Positions 28,520 to 36,807 are shown, counted from the first letter of the stretch. The stretch: DNA of 53,747 nt from Alteromonadaceae bacterium (GCA_013216015.1 JABSOI010000043.1:1-53747); one strand, 5' to 3'. Made by a program: numbers and translations. Notes: generated by a model not told the origin, from the sequence alone.

Positions 28520-29329
28520 ATGGATAAGAATAAAAAAGGATCGTTAGTTATTGTTGGTACAGGGATCCAAGTCGGTGGGCATACAACAATAAGTGCTCAG
28601 GCTCACATTGAAAATGCGGGTATTGTTTTTGCTACTGTGACTGACAATCTGTCAAAACAATGGTTAGACTCGCTTAATAGTAATATTGTCGATTTAACTC
28701 AATATTATGGTGATAATAAATCACGCATTATAACCTATCAAGAAATGACAGACGCTATAGTTAATGCTGTTAAAAAAGGTCAACGGGTATGTGCTGCTTT
28801 TTATGGTCATCCCGGCGTTTTTGTTATGCCTAGCCATAAGGTTATTGAACAATTACTTGCAGAAGGTTATCAGGCAAAAATGGAACCGGGTATATCGGCA
28901 GAAGATTGTCTGGTTGCAGATTTAGGCTTGGATCCTGGTAGAACAGGTTGCCAGTCATTCGAAGCTACTCAGTTTTTATTTTATCAACGTAAGCTTGATG
29001 TCAATTGTATATTAATTCTATGGCAAATAGGGGTAATTGGAGATCATACGTTAAAACTTACAAAAACAGATAGTTATCATTTGGGACTGAAGGTATTAAC
29101 AGAAGAATTGTTAAAGTATTATCCTGATGGTCATGAAGTTATTATTTATGAGGCTGCAACAGTTTCAATTTTTTCAGCGCGGGTAGATAGAATGGCTTTA
29201 ATTGATTTACCTAAGGCTGAATTGACCGCTATTTCCACTTTAGTTATTGCGCCTTTAGGAAAACTTGAGTTTGATGTTGCCACATTAGATAAACTTAATT
29301 TAACTATTGATGATGTTAAAAGAAATTAA
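28520..29329 (+). CDS. Split-borosin peptide backbone alpha-N-methyltransferase (SonM-like)
   Basis: 269-aa SAM-dependent methyltransferase of the tetrapyrrole-methylase fold. It matches, from memory, the catalytic domain of fungal OphMA and bacterial SonM: GSLVIVGTGI (7-16), DLTQYYGDNKSR (58-69), TYQEM (72-76), AAFYGHPGVFVMPSH (92-106), MEPGISAEDCLVADL (121-135) and a GCQSFEAT region. By that alignment, the OphMA residues Y66, R72, Y76 and Y98 correspond to Y63, R69, Y73 and Y95, while OphMA Y63 is Thr60 here. These enzymes methylate peptide-bond nitrogens of a RiPP precursor. Unlike fungal OphMA there is no fused core peptide; the ORF ends after the catalytic domain and a separate precursor follows at 29585. 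It has its own upstream region, divergent from xthA. A generic cobalamin or uroporphyrinogen methylase is much less likely. Confidence 0.88.
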   Translation: MDKNKKGSLVIVGTGIQVGGHTTISAQAHIENAGIVFATVTDNLSKQWLDSLNSNIVDLTQYYGDNKSRIITYQEMTDAIVNAVKKGQRVCAAFYGHPGVFVMPSHKVIEQLLAEGYQAKMEPGISAEDCLVADLGLDPGRTGCQSFEATQFLFYQRKLDVNCILILWQIGVIGDHTLKLTKTDSYHLGLKVLTEELLKYYPDGHEVIIYEAATVSIFSARVDRMALIDLPKAELTAISTLVIAPLGKLEFDVATLDKLNLTIDDVKRN

Positions 29330-29387
29330 CTAGGTTAGATGAAAAGAAGAACCCTGTATGTATTGCATAAATGATAATGATTGAAAA

Positions 29388-29436
29388 CTAAAGAAAAAAG
29401 CTAAAGAAAAAGCTAAAGAAAAAAACTAAAGAAAAA
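29388..29436 (+). repeat. CTAAAGAAAAA tandem repeat between borosin genes
   Basis: Four imperfect 12-13-bp units beginning CTAAAGAAAAA in the 255-bp gap between methyltransferase and precursor. On the RNA this is A-rich and unstructured. No clear terminator is seen in the gap, and a TATAAT at 29542-29547 may be the -10 of a separate precursor promoter. Confidence 0.8.
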
Positions 29437-29584
29437 TTAATTAGGAAATTAAATATTTACTACAAAATGGAAATGGAATAAGCTATTGTATTAGTTCTGG
29501 TTTTGTTTGTGGTTGTTATCAGATGATATCCATTACGGGGATATAATTTAAGATATTGGTATTTTGTAACAATAGGAAAGTGAG

Positions 29585-29827
29585 ATGACCGACCGTTTAG
29601 AAGATGACCGTTTAGTAGGTTTTTTAATTGAATTAAATAAAGACCCTAAATTGGCTGAAAAATATAAAGCTTCACCAAAGGAAGCTGCACAAGAATATGG
29701 GTTAGACGCAGATGATGTGAAGTTACTTGAAGAAAACAATACAGAAGAAATAAATAAGCGTTTAGGTAAAAAAGGGATAGAAGTTAAAGGTATGTTTTTG
29801 CTTAATAATACTTACTATAATAAATAA
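29585..29827 (+). CDS. Borosin precursor peptide (SonA-like)
   Basis: 80 aa. The first ~60 residues look like the helical borosin-binding domain of split borosin precursors (LigA-like fold): RLVGFLIELNKDPKLAEKY, SPKEAAQEYGLDADDVKLL and NTEEINKRLG, with the typical D-P-x-L...Y and Y-G-L-(S/D)-x-x-D spacing. The last ~15-19 residues (GIEVKGMFLLNNTYYNK) differ in character, being hydrophobic and aromatic, and are the likely core where backbone amides would be methylated. The ribosome-binding site AGGAAAG lies just upstream. It sits 255 bp behind the methyltransferase and 75 bp before the kinase start. No protease or transporter of its own is adjacent. A stand-alone LigA-like or Nif11-like protein is the alternative; the methyltransferase neighbour argues for borosin. 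Confidence 0.82.
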   Translation: MTDRLEDDRLVGFLIELNKDPKLAEKYKASPKEAAQEYGLDADDVKLLEENNTEEINKRLGKKGIEVKGMFLLNNTYYNK

Positions 29828-29902
29828 TAAACCTGCTAATAACACAACTATTAAATGAGAAATACACTACAATATCAAGTTTTAGTGTATTTTATTACTA
29901 TT

Positions 29903-32900
29903 ATGAAAAGAATAAATATATTAAGAAGTAAGTTTGCCATTTTATTTCTTTTGGTGGTCAATAACTTTGTTGTATGTGCGCAATCATCATTCATTTCAGA
30001 TAATTCAAAAGAGATGAAAGAATTATTACATCTGATTGAAAAAATTAAAAATTTTGATATAAAACAATCATTTAAACTAGCTAAACAAGCAGAATTGCTT
30101 TTACCACAAGAACATAATTATAAGTTTGAAATTCAAATATATTCAGTTATTGCATATTATCTTTTGATGTCGAACGATTTTACTCAAGCATACCGGTATA
30201 TAAATAAAACAAAGAAGAGTGCTGCTGCAATTAATAGTATGCTTGATCTAGCAAAAGCATATAAAGTGGAAGGAGCCATTTTGTTTAAGACAGGGTTGCA
30301 TTCAGAGGGGTTAGAAGCTGTAGGTAAATCGTTGGAAATTTATCGCCAGATAGACTTTAGTGATGTTTTTGCCATTTTGCACACTATAAGTGATTATTAT
30401 AAAGATATTGAAAATTATGATAAATACTTGGAGTACGGCAAGTTACTCTTAAATGATCCACAGTCGCAAGCAGTTGATATGTATAAAGGGGTGGGTGAGT
30501 ATGTTATCGGTGATGCATTATTGAAATTGGGACGTTATAAGGAAGCGCGAACTTATCTCCAAAAAGCATTTGATCTTCTTATTATTCAAGATGCTATTTA
30601 TATTAGTGAGGTTTATGTCACATTAGCTGAATTGGAATTTAATGAAAATAAAATTCAATTGGCTATGGATTTGTTAGCTAAAAGTGAGGAGCTGGCAACA
30701 AGTAACAATTACGATTATGCGTTTGTGCAAACGCAAACATTGAAGGCTGATATATTCCAAAGTCAAGGAGATACTCTACAAGCAATATTAATTCTTGAAG
30801 ACTTGGTTAGTTATGGTCTGGACAATAATATTAAAAAAATCCAGCAATCAGCTTATTTTGAACTTGCAGATATTTTTGAACAAGCCAACGATTTTCTGCA
30901 GGCTTTAACTTATCAAAAAAAATATCAGTCAATAACAGAACAAATCTTTAACGAAACACAAGAAACTAAAGTTGCCTTATATCAAACCAGTTTAGAAACA
31001 GAGCAAAAAGAACAACAAATAAAACAGCTTACCGCTGATAATGCCTTTAAAGATTTGAAGACTACCCAGCTGGAAAAAACCTCAGAGTTACGTGGTTATA
31101 TTATTTTGTTAGGGCAAGCTTTATTGCTTACCTTGTTAGCTTTTATTATTCGTGCTTTTTACACTAAAAGAAAATTAACACAATTGGCACAAAAAGCTGA
31201 AAGTGCCAATGAGGCAAAGAGCCAATTTTTGGCTAAAATGAGTCATGAAATTCGCACGCCAATGAATGCTATTATAGGTTTGAGCCACTTAATTTTGCGC
31301 ACCCCACTTAAGACAGAGCAACAAGCTAATTTGAACATAGTGTTATCGTCTGCTGAGTCATTAATGGCTTTGCTAAATGATATTCTCGACTTTTCTAAAA
31401 TAGAAGCAAAAAAACTGGTGCTGGAACATCATGGTTTTACCTTGGATTTTGCTTTACAGCATGTTGAAAATGTTTGTGGTTATGCGATTAAGCAAAAACA
31501 GTTAGAGTTTATTGTCGATATTGACAATAATGTGCCTAAAGCTTTTATTGGCGATGCGTTACGCCTACAGCAAGTTTTAATTAACCTGGTTAGCAATGCT
31601 ACGAAATTTACGGATATTGGTACTATTAAAATTAAGGTTAAACAAATAAAATTTGATGCTGATGAAATAGCGGCCAAAAACAATCAACAGCATATTTTAG
31701 GTTATGAAGATAAAACGGTAAGGGAAATAAAACTCCAGTTTTCAGTGACCGATACTGGTAAAGGCATGAGTGAGCAGCAACAGGCTCATTTGTTTAATTG
31801 TTTTGAACAAGCAGACGAGAGTATTACTCGAAAATACGGTGGTACAGGTTTAGGTTTAGCCATTTCGAAAGAGCTGGTTGAACTGATGCAAGGTCGTATT
31901 TGGTTAACGAGTGAAGTAGGAAAAGGCTCAATTTTTCGCTTTGACATAGTTCTGGAACAGTCTGATTTATACAGCGTGCAGGTGGAAAGGGCTCAAATAG
32001 CCTCGTTAGCGAAATTAAAAGTATTAGTGGTTGACGATTTGTTAATGGCTAGAAAATTATTAGTCAATACCTTATCGAGTCTTGGTATTAAGGCTGTTAG
32101 TGTTGATAGTGGTGTAAAAGCATTGCAAGCCGTAATGAAGGCCGAAGAAGATTCTAGCCCATTTGATGTTATTGTAATTGACTGGAAAATGCCGGAATTA
32201 AATGGCATAGATGCCGCTAAGCTTATTCAGCAAGCAGTAAAAGGAAAATTACCACATATTATATTGGTTTCGGCGTTTGATATAGATCAGGCGAGAAAAT
32301 TAGCTCAGGATGTGATAATTGACCAATATTTAGATAAGCCGATCAATAAATCTAATTTACTCAGTGTCTTATCCCGTATTGTACAAAAAAGGGAATTTGA
32401 GCCTTTGGAACAAACATTGGAGATTATCCCTTCTGTAGATGAAGATGTGACGGATGGAAAAATTAATAATGAAGTAAATAGCGAAAATTTGTCGAGTAAC
32501 GCTAATCGTTATAATGTACCTGATTTTTCTGCTGTTAAAATTTTACTGGTTGAAGATAATGAACTCAATCAACATGTTATTCAGGCATTTTTGGCTGATA
32601 GTCACGCACAAGTTGAAATTGCAGAAAATGGTGCAGTTGCATTAAATAAGCTTAAAGAAAAAACGTTTGATATTATTTTTATGGATGTACAAATGCCTGT
32701 GATGGATGGATTAACGGCAGCAAAAGAAATAAGAGAAACGTTAAAACTTAACCTGCCTATTATTGCCATGACCGCCCACACCATGATGGAAGACATTGAA
32801 AAAAGTTTAAGCTCAGGCATGAATATTCATTTAACCAAGCCAATAAACCATGAGTTAATGTTCGATACCATCAGAGAATTATTGAAAATTGATGTAAATG

Positions 32901-33631
32901 AAGACAATAAAGAATTTATTACGAATAAAGGCTCTACGTCAGTATCGACAGCGCTGGTTGTTGATGTTCAATCACCCGCATTAACCCAGTGTTTAGCGTT
33001 ATTATCAAAGGATAAATCGGTAGAACAACAAATTAATGCTTTAACTAAACATACCTGTTTATTAGTAGAACCTGCAATTGAATCTTTACAGAATAAAGCT
33101 TCGCTTTACCTTGAATTGGTAAAAGTGTTTTACAAGAAAAAACGCCATTTATCAGCTGAATTGCTATGTTTGTATGAAAATGGTGAGTTCAGTGACATTT
33201 TTTTAATCGCTCATGCAATGAAAGCCAATGCACAATACATAGGTGCCTATTCACTGGCTGACGCTTGTAATTCGTTAGAGCATGCTGTTAATAATGATAC
33301 AAATATAAAAGTATGTTTAGATCCATTAATTAGTTTGCTAAATAGATTATTGCAAGAATTATCACCCATATTAACAATTACTGAAACGTTAAAACCAATA
33401 GATGAAACCAAAGAATTTAATTTTATTGATGCAAAAAAATTAATCAATGAAATGAAGCTATTGTTGCAGTGCGCAGATGTAACCTCGGAAGATGTTTCTC
33501 ATCAGTTTTTAGATTTGGCCAAAGGTACCAAACATCAGGATGAGATATTATTATTACATCATTTAATTTGCGATTATGAATTTGATCTGGCATTGAAAGA
33601 ATTGTTAGCATTTGAAGAAAGTTATAATTAA
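29903..33631 (+). CDS. TPR-containing hybrid sensor histidine kinase with two receivers and Hpt
   Basis: About 1242 aa from the ATG at 29903, chosen because it gives a normal signal peptide (MKRINILRSKFAILFLLVV, cleavage near VCA-QS); a start at 29855 would add 16 residues. Domains: periplasmic TPR-like helical repeats (about 30-360), coiled coil, one membrane helix (about 398-418), HisKA with FLAKMSHEIRTPMNAI (His about 448), HATPase with LVSNATKF, DTGKGMS and GGTGLGLAIS, receiver 1 (VLVVDD, Asp in IDWKMPELNG, about 759), receiver 2 (ILLVEDN, Asp in FMDVQMPVMDG, about 927) and an Hpt domain with HAMKANAQYIG (His about 1103). It is a complete BarA-like phosphorelay without its own DNA-binding output. 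It follows the borosin precursor by 75 bp with no visible terminator, so co-transcription is possible. Confidence 0.9.
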   Translation: MKRINILRSKFAILFLLVVNNFVVCAQSSFISDNSKEMKELLHLIEKIKNFDIKQSFKLAKQAELLLPQEHNYKFEIQIYSVIAYYLLMSNDFTQAYRYINKTKKSAAAINSMLDLAKAYKVEGAILFKTGLHSEGLEAVGKSLEIYRQIDFSDVFAILHTISDYYKDIENYDKYLEYGKLLLNDPQSQAVDMYKGVGEYVIGDALLKLGRYKEARTYLQKAFDLLIIQDAIYISEVYVTLAELEFNENKIQLAMDLLAKSEELATSNNYDYAFVQTQTLKADIFQSQGDTLQAILILEDLVSYGLDNNIKKIQQSAYFELADIFEQANDFLQALTYQKKYQSITEQIFNETQETKVALYQTSLETEQKEQQIKQLTADNAFKDLKTTQLEKTSELRGYIILLGQALLLTLLAFIIRAFYTKRKLTQLAQKAESANEAKSQFLAKMSHEIRTPMNAIIGLSHLILRTPLKTEQQANLNIVLSSAESLMALLNDILDFSKIEAKKLVLEHHGFTLDFALQHVENVCGYAIKQKQLEFIVDIDNNVPKAFIGDALRLQQVLINLVSNATKFTDIGTIKIKVKQIKFDADEIAAKNNQQHILGYEDKTVREIKLQFSVTDTGKGMSEQQQAHLFNCFEQADESITRKYGGTGLGLAISKELVELMQGRIWLTSEVGKGSIFRFDIVLEQSDLYSVQVERAQIASLAKLKVLVVDDLLMARKLLVNTLSSLGIKAVSVDSGVKALQAVMKAEEDSSPFDVIVIDWKMPELNGIDAAKLIQQAVKGKLPHIILVSAFDIDQARKLAQDVIIDQYLDKPINKSNLLSVLSRIVQKREFEPLEQTLEIIPSVDEDVTDGKINNEVNSENLSSNANRYNVPDFSAVKILLVEDNELNQHVIQAFLADSHAQVEIAENGAVALNKLKEKTFDIIFMDVQMPVMDGLTAAKEIRETLKLNLPIIAMTAHTMMEDIEKSLSSGMNIHLTKPINHELMFDTIRELLKIDVNEDNKEFITNKGSTSVSTALVVDVQSPALTQCLALLSKDKSVEQQINALTKHTCLLVEPAIESLQNKASLYLELVKVFYKKKRHLSAELLCLYENGEFSDIFLIAHAMKANAQYIGAYSLADACNSLEHAVNNDTNIKVCLDPLISLLNRLLQELSPILTITETLKPIDETKEFNFIDAKKLINEMKLLLQCADVTSEDVSHQFLDLAKGTKHQDEILLLHHLICDYEFDLALKELLAFEESYN

Positions 33632-33715
33632 CTGAAATAATAAATTTAATAAAAGCTTAAGTATATGCTCAAGTCGGCCGATAGCCTTATCAGTTGAACT
33701 AAATGAGTAAAAATA

Positions 33716-34270
33716 TTGGCTGTTGAAGTAGTTGAAAATAACTTACTAATACATGAATTGCAGTTGGGCGAACAGCTTGGCGAGTGCGTTCATAGTAAGC
33801 GACGTTCAGATTTTTCTTTAATGCTGGCTATGTTAACTGATAATGTTAAAGAGCATAGTCAGTTTTTTGTGCCTGAAACAGTTGAAAAATCGAAAGAAAC
33901 AACAGATGGTATATTACGGAAAGAGTTCAACCTGCCTGATAATGCGCCTTTAGCGTTAAAGGAAAATGAGCAACTCAATCATTTTGATCAATCAAATTTA
34001 GTTCAAGAGAACCGAATGACTGATTTGCATTTACTTAATGCTTTGCGACCAAAAGCTTTAGCTTTTCGAGATAATGTTAAACATATTGCTTACGATGTTT
34101 TAACTAATACTTCACCTTATTGTCAAAAAGTACGCCTGCAAGAACAACAAGAAACATCTCAATCAGAGACATTAACCAGTACTTTAAATAAACGTTTGCC
34201 GTTTAACGCTAAAGGTTGGTTAAATAACGTTCAAGCTTCAATTGTGAAGTCCCTACTGGTTACCGCATAG
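33716..34270 (+). CDS. Conserved protein, possibly VC2046/SO_2500 family
   Basis: 184 aa, cytoplasmic, no membrane segment. The N-terminal block LLIHELQLGEQLGECVHSKR followed by DFSLMLAMLTDNV recalls, from memory only, the small gammaproteobacterial family named VC2046/SO_2500, of unknown function. The start is TTG at 33716, directly downstream of an in-frame stop; the next ATG would remove the conserved block. The middle is polar and variable, and the end (KGWLNNVQASIVKSLL) is helical. It lies 84 bp after the histidine kinase on the same strand, but I see no functional link. Confidence 0.55.
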   Translation: MAVEVVENNLLIHELQLGEQLGECVHSKRRSDFSLMLAMLTDNVKEHSQFFVPETVEKSKETTDGILRKEFNLPDNAPLALKENEQLNHFDQSNLVQENRMTDLHLLNALRPKALAFRDNVKHIAYDVLTNTSPYCQKVRLQEQQETSQSETLTSTLNKRLPFNAKGWLNNVQASIVKSLLVTA

Positions 34271-34328
34271 TAGGGCGAAGAAAATTGTAGGGAAAACCAA
34301 ATTTTAGAGCGAAGCAAAATATATATCT

Positions 34329-34883
34329 TTAGCCAGCACAACACTTCTTAAATTTTTTTTCACTGCCACAAGGGCATAAATCGTTTCGTTTAATTTCTCT
34401 TATTTTATTGTGCTCAGTTATATCACCATTAAGGTAGCGCCATTGATCATGCTCTTTTACAAATCGAGATGTTTCAGACATTTTCCATAAAGTGTTGCTG
34501 ACTAGGTACATGGCGTTAAATTCGACGGTTGGTAAAGACTGAAAAGTAGATAGATCAGATGTTAGTATTGAATTTGATGATTTTTCATTTGATAAAGGGT
34601 CGCAAGAGGACACTTCTAAGGATAGCCATGTTGTAGTTTCTGCCCAAGCTGATATTTCTTCTATTGACTGCGCCTGTTTGCTTTTAAGAGCATAGGTATC
34701 GAAAATATATTGAGCATTGTTTGTTGCGTAAGCGCTATATCTTGAACGCATTAATTGTTCAGGAGTATCTGCCTTACTTTTACCTGAAATTATTAATTCG
34801 CAACATTGGCTAAATTTCTTATCTGATCCACAAGGGCATAAAGATTGATCTAGATCTTTTTGAACAGCTGTTAATTTTTTCAA
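34329..34883 (-). CDS. YchJ-like protein with two SEC-C zinc motifs
   Basis: 184 aa. SEC-C motifs lie at both ends: SLCPCGSDKKFSQCC (residues 14-28) and DLCPCGSEKKFKKCC at the C terminus. In SecA this motif binds zinc and contacts SecB. Between them is the YchJ/UPF0225 core with TPEQLMRSRYSAYAT, FDTY and a W-rich strand region (TTWLSLEV), an NTF2-like fold. E. coli YchJ has the same two-motif layout at about 150 aa; the insert around residues 95-115 (SNEKSSNSILTSDLSTF) makes this one longer. The start is TTG at 34883. Function unknown. Confidence 0.85.
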   Translation of the reverse strand: MKKLTAVQKDLDQSLCPCGSDKKFSQCCELIISGKSKADTPEQLMRSRYSAYATNNAQYIFDTYALKSKQAQSIEEISAWAETTTWLSLEVSSCDPLSNEKSSNSILTSDLSTFQSLPTVEFNAMYLVSNTLWKMSETSRFVKEHDQWRYLNGDITEHNKIREIKRNDLCPCGSEKKFKKCCAG

Positions 34884-35012
34884 AGCTTGAGTTACACATT
34901 TTTCGATAATTTAGTTTCACAGCTTATCATATTGATATAGCTTAATTCCAAATTTGTTCGCTGCTTTGTTGTGTTCACTTATACCGGAATATGAAAGCCA
35001 AAAATGGTAATT

Positions 35013-35549
35013 TTAATGCAAAGTCGTTGTGGTTTTTAAAACGATGCACTGGGTTTTTCCTTTTTGAGCAAAGGCTGATAATTGGTGAATTTCTTCTTCT
35101 TTTATGGACGCATTACATAATATCACTGCGGAACAATTACCGGTTTTTAACGCAGTTGCAATATTGTTGATATTAATTGTTTGTCTTTTTGCATTTACCC
35201 TAAGAATTTTTGTGGTATTAATTTTCCCACTTGCGTAGAGTGTTTCTAACGACTTATCTTCTGGGTTTATCATTAATATCCATTTATTGTCTTGCTCGTG
35301 TTGCTGGCAAATTGTTGTATACTGTTGAGCAAGTTGGTGTTGATCTTTGATATTTCTAATATCTAGCCAGTTGTGTGAATGATACTCTATGTTAACTTTA
35401 GACGTTGCTGAATGAGCTGTTTTGTTAGTTTGTTCATCTGTTTTTATACTAGCTCTTCTACTCGCTTTTCTATTCGTTAGTTTTTTTTTATTCAGGCTAT
35501 TTGTCTTTCTATTTATATTTCCATTTCCATTTCCATTTGTATTTAACAT
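35013..35549 (-). CDS. sulA: SulA-family SOS cell division inhibitor
   Basis: 178 aa. The C-terminal ~110 residues match the SulA/RecA-like inhibitor fold: KWILMINPED, KILRVNAKR, NIATALKTGNCSAVILCNASI and CIVLK. SulA binds FtsZ and blocks ring assembly during DNA damage. The N-terminal ~55 residues are low-complexity and basic (NGNGNGN, then many K/R/T) and look unstructured. Regulation is visible: a LexA box (CTGT-N8-ACAG) lies 28 bp upstream of the start, which strongly supports the identification. It is not linked to lexA, unlike in some pseudomonads. Confidence 0.85.
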   Translation of the reverse strand: MLNTNGNGNGNINRKTNSLNKKKLTNRKASRRASIKTDEQTNKTAHSATSKVNIEYHSHNWLDIRNIKDQHQLAQQYTTICQQHEQDNKWILMINPEDKSLETLYASGKINTTKILRVNAKRQTININNIATALKTGNCSAVILCNASIKEEEIHQLSAFAQKGKTQCIVLKTTTTLH

Positions 35550-35952
35550 ATCAACCTCTATTAACTTTTCGATTCACTGTATGGTTGTACAGTACTTTGT
35601 TGTTGCTGAATATTCAAGCATTGTTTTAAAAATAGTTAATGATATTAAGTTAATACAACGAAGTTAATGGGATTAATAAGTGTCAGAATTATTTACATTT
35701 ATTACTTTACATAAAAATGACTGGTTTAACATTAATGTTAATTCATTGAAATCATGGCTTAATTTAGATTTGGAATGATTTATGCTAATGTCAATTTAAA
35801 GTTAATATAATAAATATTTAATGTGATGTTTTTTGAGGTTAAAGTAATAACTTAACATCGTATCCTCAACCGACATTAAAACCATACCTTGAGTTCTCGT
35901 AGTTTGTGGTGAGTACTTGTTTTTTTAATCATTAGCCAGGTGACCGACTATA
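35550..35952. other. Divergent intergenic region, sulA / small protein
   Basis: Apart from the LexA box at 35577-35592 this 403-bp gap is AT-rich, with no ORF of coding character. It should also contain the promoter of the 84-aa gene. Confidence 0.5.
35577..35592 (-). promoter_or_regulatory. LexA box (SOS operator) of sulA
   Basis: CTGTATGGTTGTACAG has the exact CTGT-N8-ACAG form of the gammaproteobacterial LexA site. It is 28 bp upstream of the sulA start, where it would overlap the promoter. Confidence 0.9.
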
Positions 35953-36207
35953 ATGGGAAATGCGAATGAAAGAGATGAGTTAATTGAAAGAAGACACATG
36001 ACTACTGAAAACTCATTTTGTTGGGATAAACTGACAATGGCACAAAAGTTTTCGGCGAGTAGTTTGTCTAAATATGGTTACGACCTTGCTTTTGTACGTA
36101 GCTCAGCAGCAGGAAATATTGCTGTGCTGCTTCGAGATGGACGGTGTGCTGTAATTTCAAATACTGGTGAAGTAAACACAAGTTCCGATATTACGATCAG
36201 ACTTTAA
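35953..36207 (+). CDS. Small hypothetical protein (84 aa)
   Basis: The frame starts at ATG 35953 behind a plausible AGGTGA (35939-35944); a second ATG at 35998 would give 69 aa. The core WDKLTMAQKFSASSLSKYGYDLAFVR, then AAGNIAVLLRDGRCAVISNTGEV, reads as real coding sequence with alternating beta pattern. There is no signal peptide, membrane helix or catalytic motif. I do not recognise a family. It ends directly at a 7-bp tandem repeat array. Confidence 0.6.
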   Translation: MGNANERDELIERRHMTTENSFCWDKLTMAQKFSASSLSKYGYDLAFVRSSAAGNIAVLLRDGRCAVISNTGEVNTSSDITIRL

Positions 36208-36210
36208 CTA

Positions 36211-36252
36211 ACTCATAACTCATAACTCATAACTCATAACTCATAACTCATA
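36211..36252. repeat. Heptamer tandem repeat (ACTCATA)6
   Basis: Six perfect copies of ACTCATA starting three bases after the 84-aa gene. A related array, (AAATCAT)5, occurs at 43327; the two units differ by one base when set in the same phase. Confidence 0.92.
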
Positions 36253-36275
36253 TTATAAATCTTTTGAGTTAAAGG

Positions 36276-36300
36276 TAAGCCAAGTGTTCAACTTGGCTTA
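36276..36300 (-). terminator. Hairpin downstream of ilvH
   Basis: Stem TAAGCCAAGT / ACTTGGCTTA with a 5-nt loop, 10 bp past the ilvH stop. The following T-run on the minus strand is weak (ACCTTTAACT). Confidence 0.7.
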
Positions 36301-36309
36301 CTAAAGCTA

Positions 36310-36807
36310 TTATACGCGTAATGCTTTTTCACCACGTGCTATTCCGACACAACCGGAACGAACTACTTCTATAATTTCAGTCTCGTTAGCCAAAATATCA
36401 ATAAAAGCATTTAATTTAGAGGTATCACCAGTTAATTGAACAGTATAAATCTGTTTACCGATATCAATGATTGAACCACGGAAAATATCGGTAATACGTT
36501 TAACTTCGGTGCGTGACTTTTCATGCATTGCTAATACTTTAATTAACAATAACTCTCTTTCTATATGATTATGTTCAGTTAAGTCTATAATTTTAATCAC
36601 ATCAATTAATTTATTCACTTGCTTAACTATTTGTTCAAGTATTTTGTCGTCACCTTTAGTTGCTATGGTGATACGAGATACGCTTGGCTCTTCAGTTGGA
36701 GCAACACTTAAACTTTCAATATTAAAAGCGCGTTGTGAAAATAAACCGACAATACGAGATAAAGATCCTGGTTCATTTTCTAATAATATACCTAAAATTC
36801 TACGCAT
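36310..36807 (-). CDS. ilvH: Acetolactate synthase small (regulatory) subunit
   Basis: 165 aa from the ATG at 36807, which overlaps the ilvI stop as TAATG, so translation is coupled. It activates the large subunit and carries the valine feedback site. The N-terminal ACT domain reads ILGILLENEPGSLSRIVGLF and FNIESLSVAPTEEPSVSRIT, with the Gly/Asn residues that bind valine in E. coli IlvH. The C-terminal domain has EVKRITDIFRGSIIDIG and ends GIARGEKALRV, as in the family (163 aa in E. coli). An in-frame ATG nine codons upstream lies inside ilvI and is not needed. Confidence 0.95.
   Translation of the reverse strand: MRRILGILLENEPGSLSRIVGLFSQRAFNIESLSVAPTEEPSVSRITIATKGDDKILEQIVKQVNKLIDVIKIIDLTEHNHIERELLLIKVLAMHEKSRTEVKRITDIFRGSIIDIGKQIYTVQLTGDTSKLNAFIDILANETEIIEVVRSGCVGIARGEKALRV

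Noticed and set aside
28520-29329. Cobalamin/siroheme-type methylase as identity of the SAM methyltransferase
   Set aside because: The QYY...KSR, FYGHPGVF and GISAEDCL series and the adjacent small precursor fit the borosin enzymes better; no tetrapyrrole genes are nearby.
36211-36252. Tandem heptamers considered as a CRISPR array
   Set aside because: Units are 7 bp without spacers; no CRISPR repeats or cas genes occur in the window.
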